Part shown: positions 1-6,452 of the stretch, in pieces
Numbering within the stretch: the stretch's first letter is position 1
Layout of the letters: every line of letters begins with the position of its first letter
Assembly (NCBI GenBank): GCA_014382915.1
Contig: JACNIV010000339.1
Coordinates: forward strand, 1 to 10,691
Direction: 5' to 3'
Origin: Candidatus Cloacimonadota bacterium
GTDB taxonomy: Bacteria; Cloacimonadota; Cloacimonadia; Cloacimonadales; TCS61
DNA: 10,691 nucleotides
The notes under the pieces: model-generated
Databases searched by the model: none
What the model was told of the DNA's origin: nothing
The model's input: the letters and a program-made list of their open reading frames with translations, nothing else
Made by a program: the position numbers and the translations under genes

Positions 1-56
1 AGCAGATAATTTTTTAATTACATTTTGAACTTAGATAAACAAGTGTGAAAAATGAT

Positions 57-86
57 AAAAAAAGCCCACCTTATTCGGCAGGCTTT
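57..86 (-). terminator. Intrinsic terminator after glyA
   Basis: Read on the minus strand, AAAGCCTGCC (77-86) pairs with GGTGGGCTTT (61-70) around a 6-nt GAATAA loop. This gives a 10-bp stem with two G-U wobbles, and it runs straight into a T-rich tract. It begins 5 nt after the glyA stop codon and closes the rpiB-glyA operon. The 56 bases below it show no gene that I can support. Confidence 0.9.
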
Positions 87-91
87 AACGA

Positions 92-1399
92 CTATTTATT
101 TTCATTTAACAGGTCGGCATAAAGCGGGAATTGGGAGCAAAATTCACCAACCTCTTTCTTGATGGCAAAAAGTTTTTCTTCGTCCTGGTAGTTGATATGA
201 ACCTGCAAAATAAACTCTGCAATCTGTTTCATTTGCTCTTCTTTCATTCCGCGTGTAGTAACTGCTGGAGTTCCCAGACGAATACCGGAAGCAACGAATG
301 GTTTTCTCGTATCAAAAGGAACAGTATTTTTATTAGCAGTAATTCCAGCTAAATCCAGGCAGCCTTCCATTTTTTTACCGGAAGGACCACCTTCTTCTTC
401 TGTTCCCAGATTGACGAGCATAAGATGTGTGTCTGTTCCACCTGAAACGAGATTGAAATCTTTTTCTGAAAGGGCTTGTGCCAAACTAGTAGCATTTAAT
501 ATAATCTGTTTTTGGTATTCTTTGAATTCAGGTGTAAGAGCTTCTTTGAAAGCAGCGGCTTTAGCAGCAATAATATGCATAAGAGGACCGCCTTGTGTGC
601 CCGGGAATACCCAGCGGTCAACAGCTTTGGCATATTCTTCTTTGCATAGTATCATACCACCACGCGGACCACGCAATGTTTTATGGGTTGTGGTTGTAAC
701 AACGTCGGCATAAGGAATTGGACTTTGGTGTAAACCAGCAGCAATCAGCCCGGCTATGTGTGCCATATCTACCACGAATTTTGCATTCACTTCATCTGCT
801 ATCTCCCGAAATTTGGTAAAATCTATTTTTCGCGGATATGCACTTGCTCCAGTCAGAATCATTTGTGGTTTAACTTTAAGAGCGATTTTCCTGATTTCTT
901 CATAATCGAATTGCTCGGTTTCCTTGTTAACTCCATAAGGAACGATATTAAATAGAGCTCCGGAGAAACTTAGAGGATGTCCGTGAGTTAGATGTCCGCC
1001 GTGAGAAAGTTCCAGACTAAGGATTGTATCACCGGGATTGATGATGGCAAAATAAGCAGCCATATTTGCCTGTGAGCCGGAATGTGGTTGCACATTTACA
1101 TGTTCTGCACCGTAAATTTCTTTGGCTCTTTCGATAGCAAGTTTTTCCACTTCATCGATGAATTCGCAGCCACCATAATAACGTCCGTATAATTCATAAT
1201 TAATTTTATCTGTTTTTTTGCTCCAGCGGTATGGATAGCCTTCGGCATATTTATTGGTAAGAACAGATCCGGCAGCTTCCAATACAGCTCTGGAAACAAA
1301 ATTTTCGGAAGCGATCAGTTCCAGGTTTTCAGATTGGCGTTTCAATTCGCTGTGCATCGCTGCATATAATTCGGGGTCTTGTTTTTTTATGAATCTCAT
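92..1399 (-). CDS. glyA: Serine hydroxymethyltransferase (GlyA)
   Basis: A cytosolic PLP enzyme that interconverts serine plus tetrahydrofolate with glycine plus methylene-tetrahydrofolate, supplying one-carbon units. Visible family signatures are [12 protein letters not shown] near residues 23-34, NKYAEGYP at 49-56, the HSGSQAN stretch near 106, DMAHIAGL near 211, and [14 protein letters not shown] with the PLP-binding lysine at K240. The product has 435 residues, somewhat longer than the usual 410-420. Most of the excess is a charged and aromatic insertion at about residues 57-71, between GYP and GRYYGG, where relatives have only a short GKR link. The start follows an AGGAG-like site lying inside the last codons of rpiB, with 3 nt between the genes, so translational coupling is likely. 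A strong intrinsic terminator follows. Confidence 0.97.
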   Translation of the reverse strand: MRFIKKQDPELYAAMHSELKRQSENLELIASENFVSRAVLEAAGSVLTNKYAEGYPYRWSKKTDKINYELYGRYYGGCEFIDEVEKLAIERAKEIYGAEHVNVQPHSGSQANMAAYFAIINPGDTILSLELSHGGHLTHGHPLSFSGALFNIVPYGVNKETEQFDYEEIRKIALKVKPQMILTGASAYPRKIDFTKFREIADEVNAKFVVDMAHIAGLIAAGLHQSPIPYADVVTTTTHKTLRGPRGGMILCKEEYAKAVDRWVFPGTQGGPLMHIIAAKAAAFKEALTPEFKEYQKQIILNATSLAQALSEKDFNLVSGGTDTHLMLVNLGTEEEGGPSGKKMEGCLDLAGITANKNTVPFDTRKPFVASGIRLGTPAVTTRGMKEEQMKQIAEFILQVHINYQDEEKLFAIKKEVGEFCSQFPLYADLLNENK

Positions 1400-1402
1400 T
1401 TT

Positions 1403-1843
1403 TTATTTTTCTCCTTTTTCATATCTTGATATTTTATCAATTCTTCTCTGGTGCCTTCCTCCATCAAATTCTGTGTAAAACCAGACTTTAATGATCTCTT
1501 TTGCCAAGCTATGGGAAATAAACCGTCCCTGAAGAACAAGAATATTTGCATCGTTATGCTTACGTGATAAGCGTGCAAGTTCCACTGAATTGCATAGAGC
1601 TGCCCGGATTCCTTTCACTTTGTTAGCTACAATACTCATTCCAAGTCCACTTCCACAGATCAAGATTCCTCTTTCGCATTCACCTCTGGCAACTGCTTCT
1701 GCAGCTTTGAACCCGGTGTCGGGATAATCCATTGATTCGATTGAGTGAGTACCAAAGTCTGTGAGTTTATGTTCGTTTAAAAATTCTTTAATGGCTTCTT
1801 TTAATTCGTATCCGGCATGATCGGAGGCAAGAGCTATTTTCAT
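1403..1843 (-). CDS. rpiB: Ribose-5-phosphate isomerase B (RpiB/LacA family)
   Basis: Interconverts ribose 5-phosphate and ribulose 5-phosphate in the non-oxidative pentose phosphate pathway (cytosolic). The protein opens with MKIALASDHAGYELK, the typical RpiB N-terminus. It then carries the catalytic-cysteine loop ICGSGLGMSI, the ARLSRKHNDAN segment and the C-terminal FDGGRHQRRIDKI signature. I place the start at 1843, giving 146 residues. An in-frame ATG at 1876 would add 11 residues foreign to the family, whereas AAGGA sits just upstream of 1843. It is the first gene of a two-gene operon with glyA, with 3 nt between them. A terminator upstream separates it from the acyl-CoA gene cluster. 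Confidence 0.95.
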   Translation of the reverse strand: MKIALASDHAGYELKEAIKEFLNEHKLTDFGTHSIESMDYPDTGFKAAEAVARGECERGILICGSGLGMSIVANKVKGIRAALCNSVELARLSRKHNDANILVLQGRFISHSLAKEIIKVWFYTEFDGGRHQRRIDKISRYEKGEK

Positions 1844-1891
1844 ATTTAATTCCTTATTAAAATATATTTGAAACAACTGTTTTTATTCAAT

Positions 1892-1920
1892 ATTTAAATG
1901 TCAATCTTTGTGATTTTCAA
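1892..1920 (-). promoter_or_regulatory. Candidate sigma70-type promoter for rpiB-glyA
   Basis: On the minus strand TTGAAA (1915-1920) and TTAAAT (1892-1897) are 17 nt apart, a plausible -35/-10 pair about 50 nt upstream of the rpiB start. A better -35 match, TTGACA (1899-1904), lies inside the spacer but has no good -10 at the usual distance. Some promoter is expected here because a terminator lies immediately upstream. The precise boxes are inferred from sequence only. Confidence 0.4.
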
Positions 1921-1923
1921 GAA

Positions 1924-1960
1924 ATAAAAAAGGACGTAAGAATAGTAATTCTTGCGTCCT
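1924..1960 (-). terminator. Intrinsic terminator ending the acyl-CoA operon
   Basis: On the minus strand AGGACGCAAGAAT (1948-1960) pairs with ATTCTTACGTCCT (1931-1943) around a 4-nt loop. There is one C-A mismatch, and the hairpin is followed by TTTTTATTT. It lies 16 nt after the thiolase stop. The plus-strand reading is followed by A residues, so termination should work only for minus-strand transcripts. Confidence 0.88.
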
Positions 1961-1976
1961 AAAAAAGTATCAGATA

Positions 1977-3218
1977 CTATTTTTGAAAAATCATAGCCAC
2001 TACGGTCTTATCATTTCCACCCATACTGGACATCATTCCAAAAGGTTTATCGGATTTGATCTCGACCTGACAGTCACCAGATTTTCCGGAGAGTTGTTTA
2101 ACAATATCACAAGCCTGCCTAACTCCGGTTGCTCCGGTTGGATGACCATAACCCACAAGACCTCCGGTTGTATTGGTAGGGATTATTCCATCTAATTTTG
2201 TATTTCCTTCTTTCACGAAATCTGCTCCCTCTCCGTATCTGACCAAACCAGCTGCTTCAACTGCCATTAATCCAGCAATTGTAAAGCAATCGTGAACTTC
2301 CAGGACTCCGAGTTCAGAAGGTTTGATTCCTGCTCTTTCCTGTGCTCTTTTTGCTGCGATTTCGCAGGTTGACAGCTTTGTTAGATCAGGTGGAGGAGTT
2401 GTTAAATTATCTTGAACCTGAGCAAAAGAAATAACTTCTATTGCATCTTTTTTATCGACTCCGATTTTCTTTAATCCTTCCTCAGAAGCAAAAATTATTG
2501 CTGCTCCGCCATCAGAAACTTTTGAGCAGTCAAAGACATTAATATGTTCGCAGAATGCTTTTGGATTTGGCTTCATCATACCTGTTCCGAAAAGGTCGGA
2601 ATTTTTGTTATGGTATTCCTGCGATTCAGGATTTTTGCGGGCATTTTCAACAGCATTTACATACCACTGAGCCATTCCTGCTCGAATTTTGTCATGTCCG
2701 TGCTTTTCAAAACAAGCTCCTGCTCTTTGAGAAAATAAATCAGGAAAAAAATAAACATGACCTTTTTTTCTATTGCCAGAAAACCAGTCAGCAGCAGCAA
2801 GAAAATCTGCTCCGTAAATTGCTTTTACAGAGTTCTGAACCTCGACTCCAATACACAAAACAACATCAGCCAAATCTGCCAGAATAGTTTTAATAGAAGT
2901 TGTTAAGGCCAATCCTCCTGAATCACATGCTCCTTCAACACGAGTGCAAGGTTTATATTGAAAAGTGGGATGAACATACGGAAAGAAACCACCAAGGTTA
3001 CCTTGTTTGCAGAATCTTGCTGCAATGAAATTCCCGATTACACCTTCGTCGATATTTTCCGGATTCTGGATTTGAGATATCGAACCGAGTCCTGCTTCCT
3101 TGATATAATGTTCGATTCCCGGACGAAGTTTTTTAGGATGAAATTCTTTTCGTCCTGTTCCTAAAGCAACCGTATAATATGGTGCACAAGCGTATATTTT
3201 TTTTCTAAAATATGACAT
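1977..3218 (-). CDS. SCP2-type thiolase (acetyl-CoA acyltransferase-like)
   Basis: A 413-residue thiolase, probably cleaving 3-ketoacyl-CoA (or acetoacetyl-CoA) with CoA. The nucleophilic cysteine is C98 in RVEGACDSGGLAL. HDCF is at residues 309-312 and GHPTGATG at 358-365. HDCF in place of NEAF, and no C-terminal CxG motif (the end reads MGGNDKTVVAMIF), mark the SCP2/SCPx thiolase branch, in which the HDCF cysteine (here C311) supplies the second active-site thiol. Its start follows the dehydrogenase stop by 10 nt with AGGAG in that gap, so the two are co-translated. It is the last gene before an intrinsic terminator. Substrate chain length cannot be read from the sequence, and degradative and biosynthetic roles are both possible. 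Confidence 0.9.
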   Translation of the reverse strand: MSYFRKKIYACAPYYTVALGTGRKEFHPKKLRPGIEHYIKEAGLGSISQIQNPENIDEGVIGNFIAARFCKQGNLGGFFPYVHPTFQYKPCTRVEGACDSGGLALTTSIKTILADLADVVLCIGVEVQNSVKAIYGADFLAAADWFSGNRKKGHVYFFPDLFSQRAGACFEKHGHDKIRAGMAQWYVNAVENARKNPESQEYHNKNSDLFGTGMMKPNPKAFCEHINVFDCSKVSDGGAAIIFASEEGLKKIGVDKKDAIEVISFAQVQDNLTTPPPDLTKLSTCEIAAKRAQERAGIKPSELGVLEVHDCFTIAGLMAVEAAGLVRYGEGADFVKEGNTKLDGIIPTNTTGGLVGYGHPTGATGVRQACDIVKQLSGKSGDCQVEIKSDKPFGMMSSMGGNDKTVVAMIFQK

Positions 3219-3228
3219 GATATCTCCT

Positions 3229-4566
3229 TTATATGAAATTATTTATTGGTCCGTAAAGCCAAAAGAATCCATTCATTAGAACATCATTTACTTCTTTCTC
3301 GGAATCTGCAACTCCGTCTTTGACCAGATTTTCACCGATTTCTTTGGTTGTTTTCAGGAAATCGAGAGCTATATTTGAACCATAAGTGTTCATTCCTTTC
3401 AAATTACCGAAATGAGTTTCAAGTTTTTCCATTTTTTTGGCATCCATCAGAAGTGCTCTCCAGGGTGCAAATTTTTCATTGGTAGGATTAAGCTTTTTGT
3501 CAATTTCCGCAGCCCATTCTTCATCGAACATATAATATTTTCCTTCCTCGATGTTGTAAACTCCTGCAGGACGATTCTTTTCATATTTGATAAATCCGTC
3601 TTTTTGGGAACCATCCGGATTTTGTCCTCCAGCGATCGTTTTATCCATAAATTTATTCAGCAGATCACTATTCAGATGTTCGAGTTTAAGATGAGTTCGC
3701 ATCACTCTTAACAGAGATTGGAAAACATCGAGTCCAACATAATCGATAAGCTGGAAGATTCCCATAGGACGTACTAGGAAATCCTGAGATACTTTATTCA
3801 TAATATAAAGCGCACCGTGATAACCGTATTCATCTTTGAGTTCTTCCACTTTGTTCATAGCATAAAGTCCGTCCCTGCTGAAATGTCCATTCCCGATAAA
3901 ACCGGAAATATCTGCAGCTGGAACTAATTTCTTACGCAATCTCTTACCAAATTCCAGACCGGTTTCTTTCAATTCTTCAGTCGTATTATCAGCATAAATG
4001 ATCTCCACCAATTTCTGAATTACTGGTGGATTATAGAAATGATAACCTACGATCCTTCCACCCAGTCCTGCTTGTTCATCGAGATAGGATATCGGGATGC
4101 TGGAAGTATTGGTCAGGAATAAAGCGTCATTAGAACAAATTTCCTTTAAATTTTTCAGTACTTTGATCTTGATTTCCTCATTTTCAAATATCGCTTCGAA
4201 GATAAGATGTGAATCCTTAGCAATATTATAATCGGTTGTGAAATTTAAAAGAGCATAAGTGTCATCAACAAAGGCATTGATAATTTCTCCATTCTCGATC
4301 AAATCTTTCCTGTCTTCATAAATCTGTCTCAAGAGAACAGTTGATTTTTCAGCAGCTTTTACAAGTTGCATTTTCATATAGCTGCGAAGACCATCTAAAA
4401 CTTTTTCTGTAATATCCACCAGATTCAACCTGAAGATTTTGTCTTTGTTTTCAGATTTAAGCTTCAGTTTGGACATTTCCTGGGAAACGAGAACAGCAAT
4501 CCCGCTACCCATTTTTCCCGCTGCTCCGATTACAGTTACATTTTGTAATCTTTCGTCTAAGTTCAT
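3229..4566 (-). CDS. 3-hydroxyacyl-CoA dehydrogenase, divergent
   Basis: Probable NAD-dependent oxidation of 3-hydroxyacyl-CoA to 3-ketoacyl-CoA, feeding the adjacent thiolase. The N-terminal Rossmann segment reads VTVIGAAGKMGSGIA (residues 10-24). FEAIFE near 123-128, NTSSIPI (153-159) and GYHFYNPP with H176 match the catalytic region of the 3HCDH family. SGFIGNGHF near 221 leads into the C-terminal helical domain. I choose the start at 4566 (445 residues): a GGAGGA site at 4571-4576 lies 4 nt before this ATG, and the alternative ATG at 4578 overlaps that site. Oddities are the GxxGxxG loop in place of GxGxxG, a long segment (about residues 28-48) before the LVDI strand, and a length well above the usual 280-310 for single-function enzymes. 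Thiolase follows after 10 nt. Confidence 0.85.
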   Translation of the reverse strand: MNLDERLQNVTVIGAAGKMGSGIAVLVSQEMSKLKLKSENKDKIFRLNLVDITEKVLDGLRSYMKMQLVKAAEKSTVLLRQIYEDRKDLIENGEIINAFVDDTYALLNFTTDYNIAKDSHLIFEAIFENEEIKIKVLKNLKEICSNDALFLTNTSSIPISYLDEQAGLGGRIVGYHFYNPPVIQKLVEIIYADNTTEELKETGLEFGKRLRKKLVPAADISGFIGNGHFSRDGLYAMNKVEELKDEYGYHGALYIMNKVSQDFLVRPMGIFQLIDYVGLDVFQSLLRVMRTHLKLEHLNSDLLNKFMDKTIAGGQNPDGSQKDGFIKYEKNRPAGVYNIEEGKYYMFDEEWAAEIDKKLNPTNEKFAPWRALLMDAKKMEKLETHFGNLKGMNTYGSNIALDFLKTTKEIGENLVKDGVADSEKEVNDVLMNGFFWLYGPINNFI

Positions 4567-4570
4567 TAAA

Positions 4571-4576
4571 TCCTCC
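4571..4576 (-). promoter_or_regulatory. Ribosome binding site deciding the dehydrogenase start
   Basis: GGAGGA on the minus strand, 4 nt before the ATG at 4566. It overlaps the in-frame upstream ATG at 4578 and therefore argues that 4566 is the real start. Confidence 0.8.
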
Positions 4577-4587
4577 ATTTTTAAATA

Positions 4588-4608
4588 TTAGCCACGAAGA
4601 ACGCTAAG
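4588..4608 (+). repeat. Terminal inverted repeat, mini-element 1, distal arm
   Basis: Reads TTAGCCACGAAGAACGCTAA inward. It matches the opposite arm at 5064-5086 over TTAGCCACGAAG-AAC-C-AAG, with a 1-nt gap and two substitutions. Confidence 0.8.
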
Positions 4609-4657
4609 TATCACAAAAATTTATAGTTATTTGATTTTCGAGACGTTCAAAGTGGTT

Positions 4658-5049
4658 TTATTTTATATTTTCATTAGTTCTTATGAATCTTCTCCATTCT
4701 AATTTACCATTACTTCCGAAATTAATTAACAATCCAACTTTCATTTCTGTTGCCTTTAAATAGTTAAAATTTGAGCTTCTTCAATTTTTGTTAATTTTGG
4801 AATACACTTAAATTCTGCAATTATTTTTCCAAATCCAATATAATCTGCAATAAACTTCTTATCCAATTTTTTCCCTTTGTAATATATGGGGATTTGAACT
4901 TGTATTTTATGTGGTATTTTTCGATTTACGGATTCAATGATCATAGCTTCTTCATAAACAGATTCAAGGAAACCTGGTCCGAGTTCTTTATGAATTTCGA
5001 TAGCAGCTCCCATTATTTCATATACTTCATTTTCGTATAATAAACTCAT
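4658..5049 (-). pseudogene. GxxExxY-family protein, frameshifted
   Basis: The first 97-codon frame (5049-4756) carries GPGFLESVY with the family GxxExxY motif (G26, E29, Y32) and a PD-(D/E)XK-like set D69, E79, K81, then EAQIL before a premature stop. The +1 frame continues without interruption as NYLKATEMKVGLLINFG and on through EWRRF to a TAA at 4658-4660, which is exactly the missing conserved C-terminus. One lost base in the ATTTTAA run near 4764-4770 explains this. Adding it back gives 130 residues, identical in length to the intact copy at 9291-9683. The family is known as GxxExxY or PDDEXK_3 and its molecular role is unsettled. The lesion could be real decay, a sequencing indel, or programmed frameshifting on a short homopolymer. 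Confidence 0.88.
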
Positions 5050-5063
5050 TATATTTTTATTTT

Positions 5064-5086
5064 CCTTCGTGTTCCTTCGTGGCTAA
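5064..5086 (-). repeat. Terminal inverted repeat, mini-element 1, proximal arm
   Basis: Inward (minus strand) it begins TTAGCCACGAAGGAACACGA and contains a tandem CCACGAAGG / ACACGAAGG. It includes the TAG stop of the hydratase gene (5083-5085). Its inner GAAGGA is the only SD-like sequence ahead of the GxxExxY start at 5049, although the spacing is long. Confidence 0.8.
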
Positions 5087-5853
5087 AAGTTTGGGTTTCT
5101 TTTTTCCATAAATGCCTTCATTCCTTCTTTTGCTTCATCGGTTGAGAATAACATACTGAAGGCTTCCATTTCATAAGAATTTGCTGTTGTCAGGTTGGAA
5201 TCCATTCCGCGATTGATAACTGTTTTGGCAACTCTAACTGCAGTAGATCCAACGGCAATGATTTTTTTAGCTATATTTTCTACTTCTTCCATCAAAGTTT
5301 CTGGACTTACAACTTGATTCACCAAACCGATCCTCATTGCTTCATTTGCATCGATGATATCTCCTGTAAAAATAAGTTCTTTTGCTTTTCCGATTCCAAC
5401 TAATCTGGGAAGTCTTTGTGAACCTGCGTGTCCGGGAATAATTCCGAGTTTCACTTCCGGTTGACCCAGTTTAGCTTTTTCCGATGCGATCCGAATATCA
5501 CATGCCATAGCAATTTCGCACCCTGAACCAAGAGCAAAACCGTTAATAGCAGCAATAACCGGTTTTTCCATATTTTCTATAAAAGATAGAACCCGCTGTC
5601 CTATCTTGCTGTATTCACGCGCTTCGAGTGAATCCATCTGAGCTAATCGGGAAATATCCGAACCAGCAACGAATGCTTTTCCTTCACCTGTTATAATTAT
5701 TACAAGAACGTCTTTGTTGGTGTTAAAATCCTGCATCGCTTTTTCTACTTCAAGAACTGTCTCGATATTTACTGCATTGAGAACTTCGGGTCGATTGAAT
5801 TTAATGTAACCGATTTTTCCTTTTTGTTCAACAATTAGGTATTTATAATTCAT
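5083..5853 (-). CDS. Enoyl-CoA hydratase/isomerase (crotonase type)
   Basis: A cytosolic crotonase-fold protein of 256 residues, the usual length, expected to add water across 2-enoyl-CoA. The oxyanion-hole segment FVAGSDI is near residues 61-67. Both catalytic acids of classical hydratases are present, E113 in LGSGCEIAMACD and E133 in GQPEVKLGIIPG. SQRLPRLVG and the C-terminal MEKRNPNF are typical. With the downstream dehydrogenase and thiolase it makes a complete hydratase-dehydrogenase-thiolase set. A GGGGG site lies 4 nt before the ATG, and the preceding biotinyl gene ends 20 nt upstream. The stop TAG is built from the terminal repeat of mini-element 1, so insertion there may have fixed the present C-terminus. 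Crotonyl-CoA is a reasonable substrate but is not proven. Confidence 0.92.
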   Translation of the reverse strand: MNYKYLIVEQKGKIGYIKFNRPEVLNAVNIETVLEVEKAMQDFNTNKDVLVIIITGEGKAFVAGSDISRLAQMDSLEAREYSKIGQRVLSFIENMEKPVIAAINGFALGSGCEIAMACDIRIASEKAKLGQPEVKLGIIPGHAGSQRLPRLVGIGKAKELIFTGDIIDANEAMRIGLVNQVVSPETLMEEVENIAKKIIAVGSTAVRVAKTVINRGMDSNLTTANSYEMEAFSMLFSTDEAKEGMKAFMEKRNPNF

Positions 5854-5873
5854 TTTTCCCCCATTTATAATTT

Positions 5874-6365
5874 TTATTCCAATTCCACAATCACCTGCAA
5901 AGCGTCAACCTGTTCTCCTTCTTTTCCATTGATTTTTTTCACGATCCCATCTCTGGGAGAAGGAAGTTCATTTTGCATTTTCATTGCTTCCACGATGGCA
6001 AGTGTAGTTCCGGATTTTACTTTATCACCCACTGAAACCGGGACTTTAACTAATAATCCCGGCATAGGGGAAAAAACACTATTCCCTTTTTGTTGTTTGC
6101 CTGTCTTAGCTTTTGTAGCTATGTCTTTTTCTAATTCCAGGGTATAATTTTCACCATCAATTGAAAGATGAGTTTTATCTTTATCAGAGAAACAATAGAT
6201 ATTATAGGTTTTATCGTCAGCTTTGAATGAGATCAGATTAGATTCAACTTCAACATCCGTAATAGTATATTCCTGTTTATCATTTATAATGATTTTGAAA
6301 AGATCATCTGCTTTTTCTAGATTGATCTTATGAGTCTTTTCTAAAAAATTAAACTTATAATTCAT
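5874..6365 (-). CDS. Biotin carboxyl carrier subunit with BT-like N-terminal domain
   Basis: 163 residues. The C-terminal biotinyl domain (about 95-163) reads VFSPMPGLLVKVPVSVGDKV and has EAMKM at 126-130, with K129 as the biotinylation site. The first 90 or so residues are beta-rich (for example FKIIINDKQEYTI and KTYNIYCF) and resemble the BT region that links the biotin carboxylase and biotinyl domains in single-chain methylcrotonyl- and propionyl-CoA carboxylase alpha subunits. Together with the biotin carboxylase immediately upstream it therefore looks like the second half of a split alpha subunit. It carries CO2 as carboxybiotin to the LiuB-type beta subunit. AAGGAA precedes the ATG by 5 nt. 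The hydratase gene follows after 20 nt. Confidence 0.9.
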   Translation of the reverse strand: MNYKFNFLEKTHKINLEKADDLFKIIINDKQEYTITDVEVESNLISFKADDKTYNIYCFSDKDKTHLSIDGENYTLELEKDIATKAKTGKQQKGNSVFSPMPGLLVKVPVSVGDKVKSGTTLAIVEAMKMQNELPSPRDGIVKKINGKEGEQVDALQVIVELE

Positions 6366-6380
6366 AAAAATTCCTTATTA

Positions 6381-6452
6381 TTGAGATAAACAGAGAAAAC
6401 ATAATAAATAAATTTTTTTTTCAGTCTATCTCAATTATTCAGTTTAACTCAA
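6381..6452. repeat. ORF-less inverted-repeat site between carboxylase halves
   Basis: The left arm, TTGAGATAAACAGAGAAA (6381-6398, plus strand), is an imperfect inverted copy of the right arm, read TTGAGATAGACTGAAAAA on the minus strand (6417-6434). A further direct copy, TTGAGTTAAACTGAA (6438-6452, minus strand), contains the biotin carboxylase stop codon. The inner space is only 18 nt and has no GxxExxY ORF. Position and design match the three ORF-bearing elements, and the TTGA-TTAAACTGA core resembles the outer repeat of mini-element 3. It may be an empty or deleted relative. The arms could also form an mRNA hairpin upstream of the biotinyl gene's ribosome site. Confidence 0.65.

Larger units (their letters stand above)
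4588..5086 (-). mobile_element. Mini-element 1: GxxExxY gene with terminal inverted repeats
   Basis: About 500 bp, bounded by arms that both begin TTAGCCACGAAG reading inward and carrying one frameshifted GxxExxY ORF. It sits between the enoyl-CoA hydratase and the dehydrogenase. The outer end overlaps the hydratase stop codon (5083-5085), and the inner end lies 22 nt from the dehydrogenase start. No convincing target-site duplication is visible. Mobility is inferred from the terminal repeats and from the parallel elements at other joints. No transposase is present. Confidence 0.6.

Noticed and set aside
1844..1876. ATG at 1876 as the rpiB start
   Set aside because: It adds residues not found in RpiB, and the ribosome site fits the ATG at 1843, where the family N-terminus begins.
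4567..4578. ATG at 4578 as the dehydrogenase start
   Set aside because: It overlaps the GGAGGA ribosome site, which is correctly spaced for the ATG at 4566.
6381..6434. Intrinsic terminator between the biotin carboxylase and biotinyl genes
   Set aside because: The arms are AT-rich and not followed by a T-run, and the downstream gene needs readthrough. It fits the repeat sites at other joints better.
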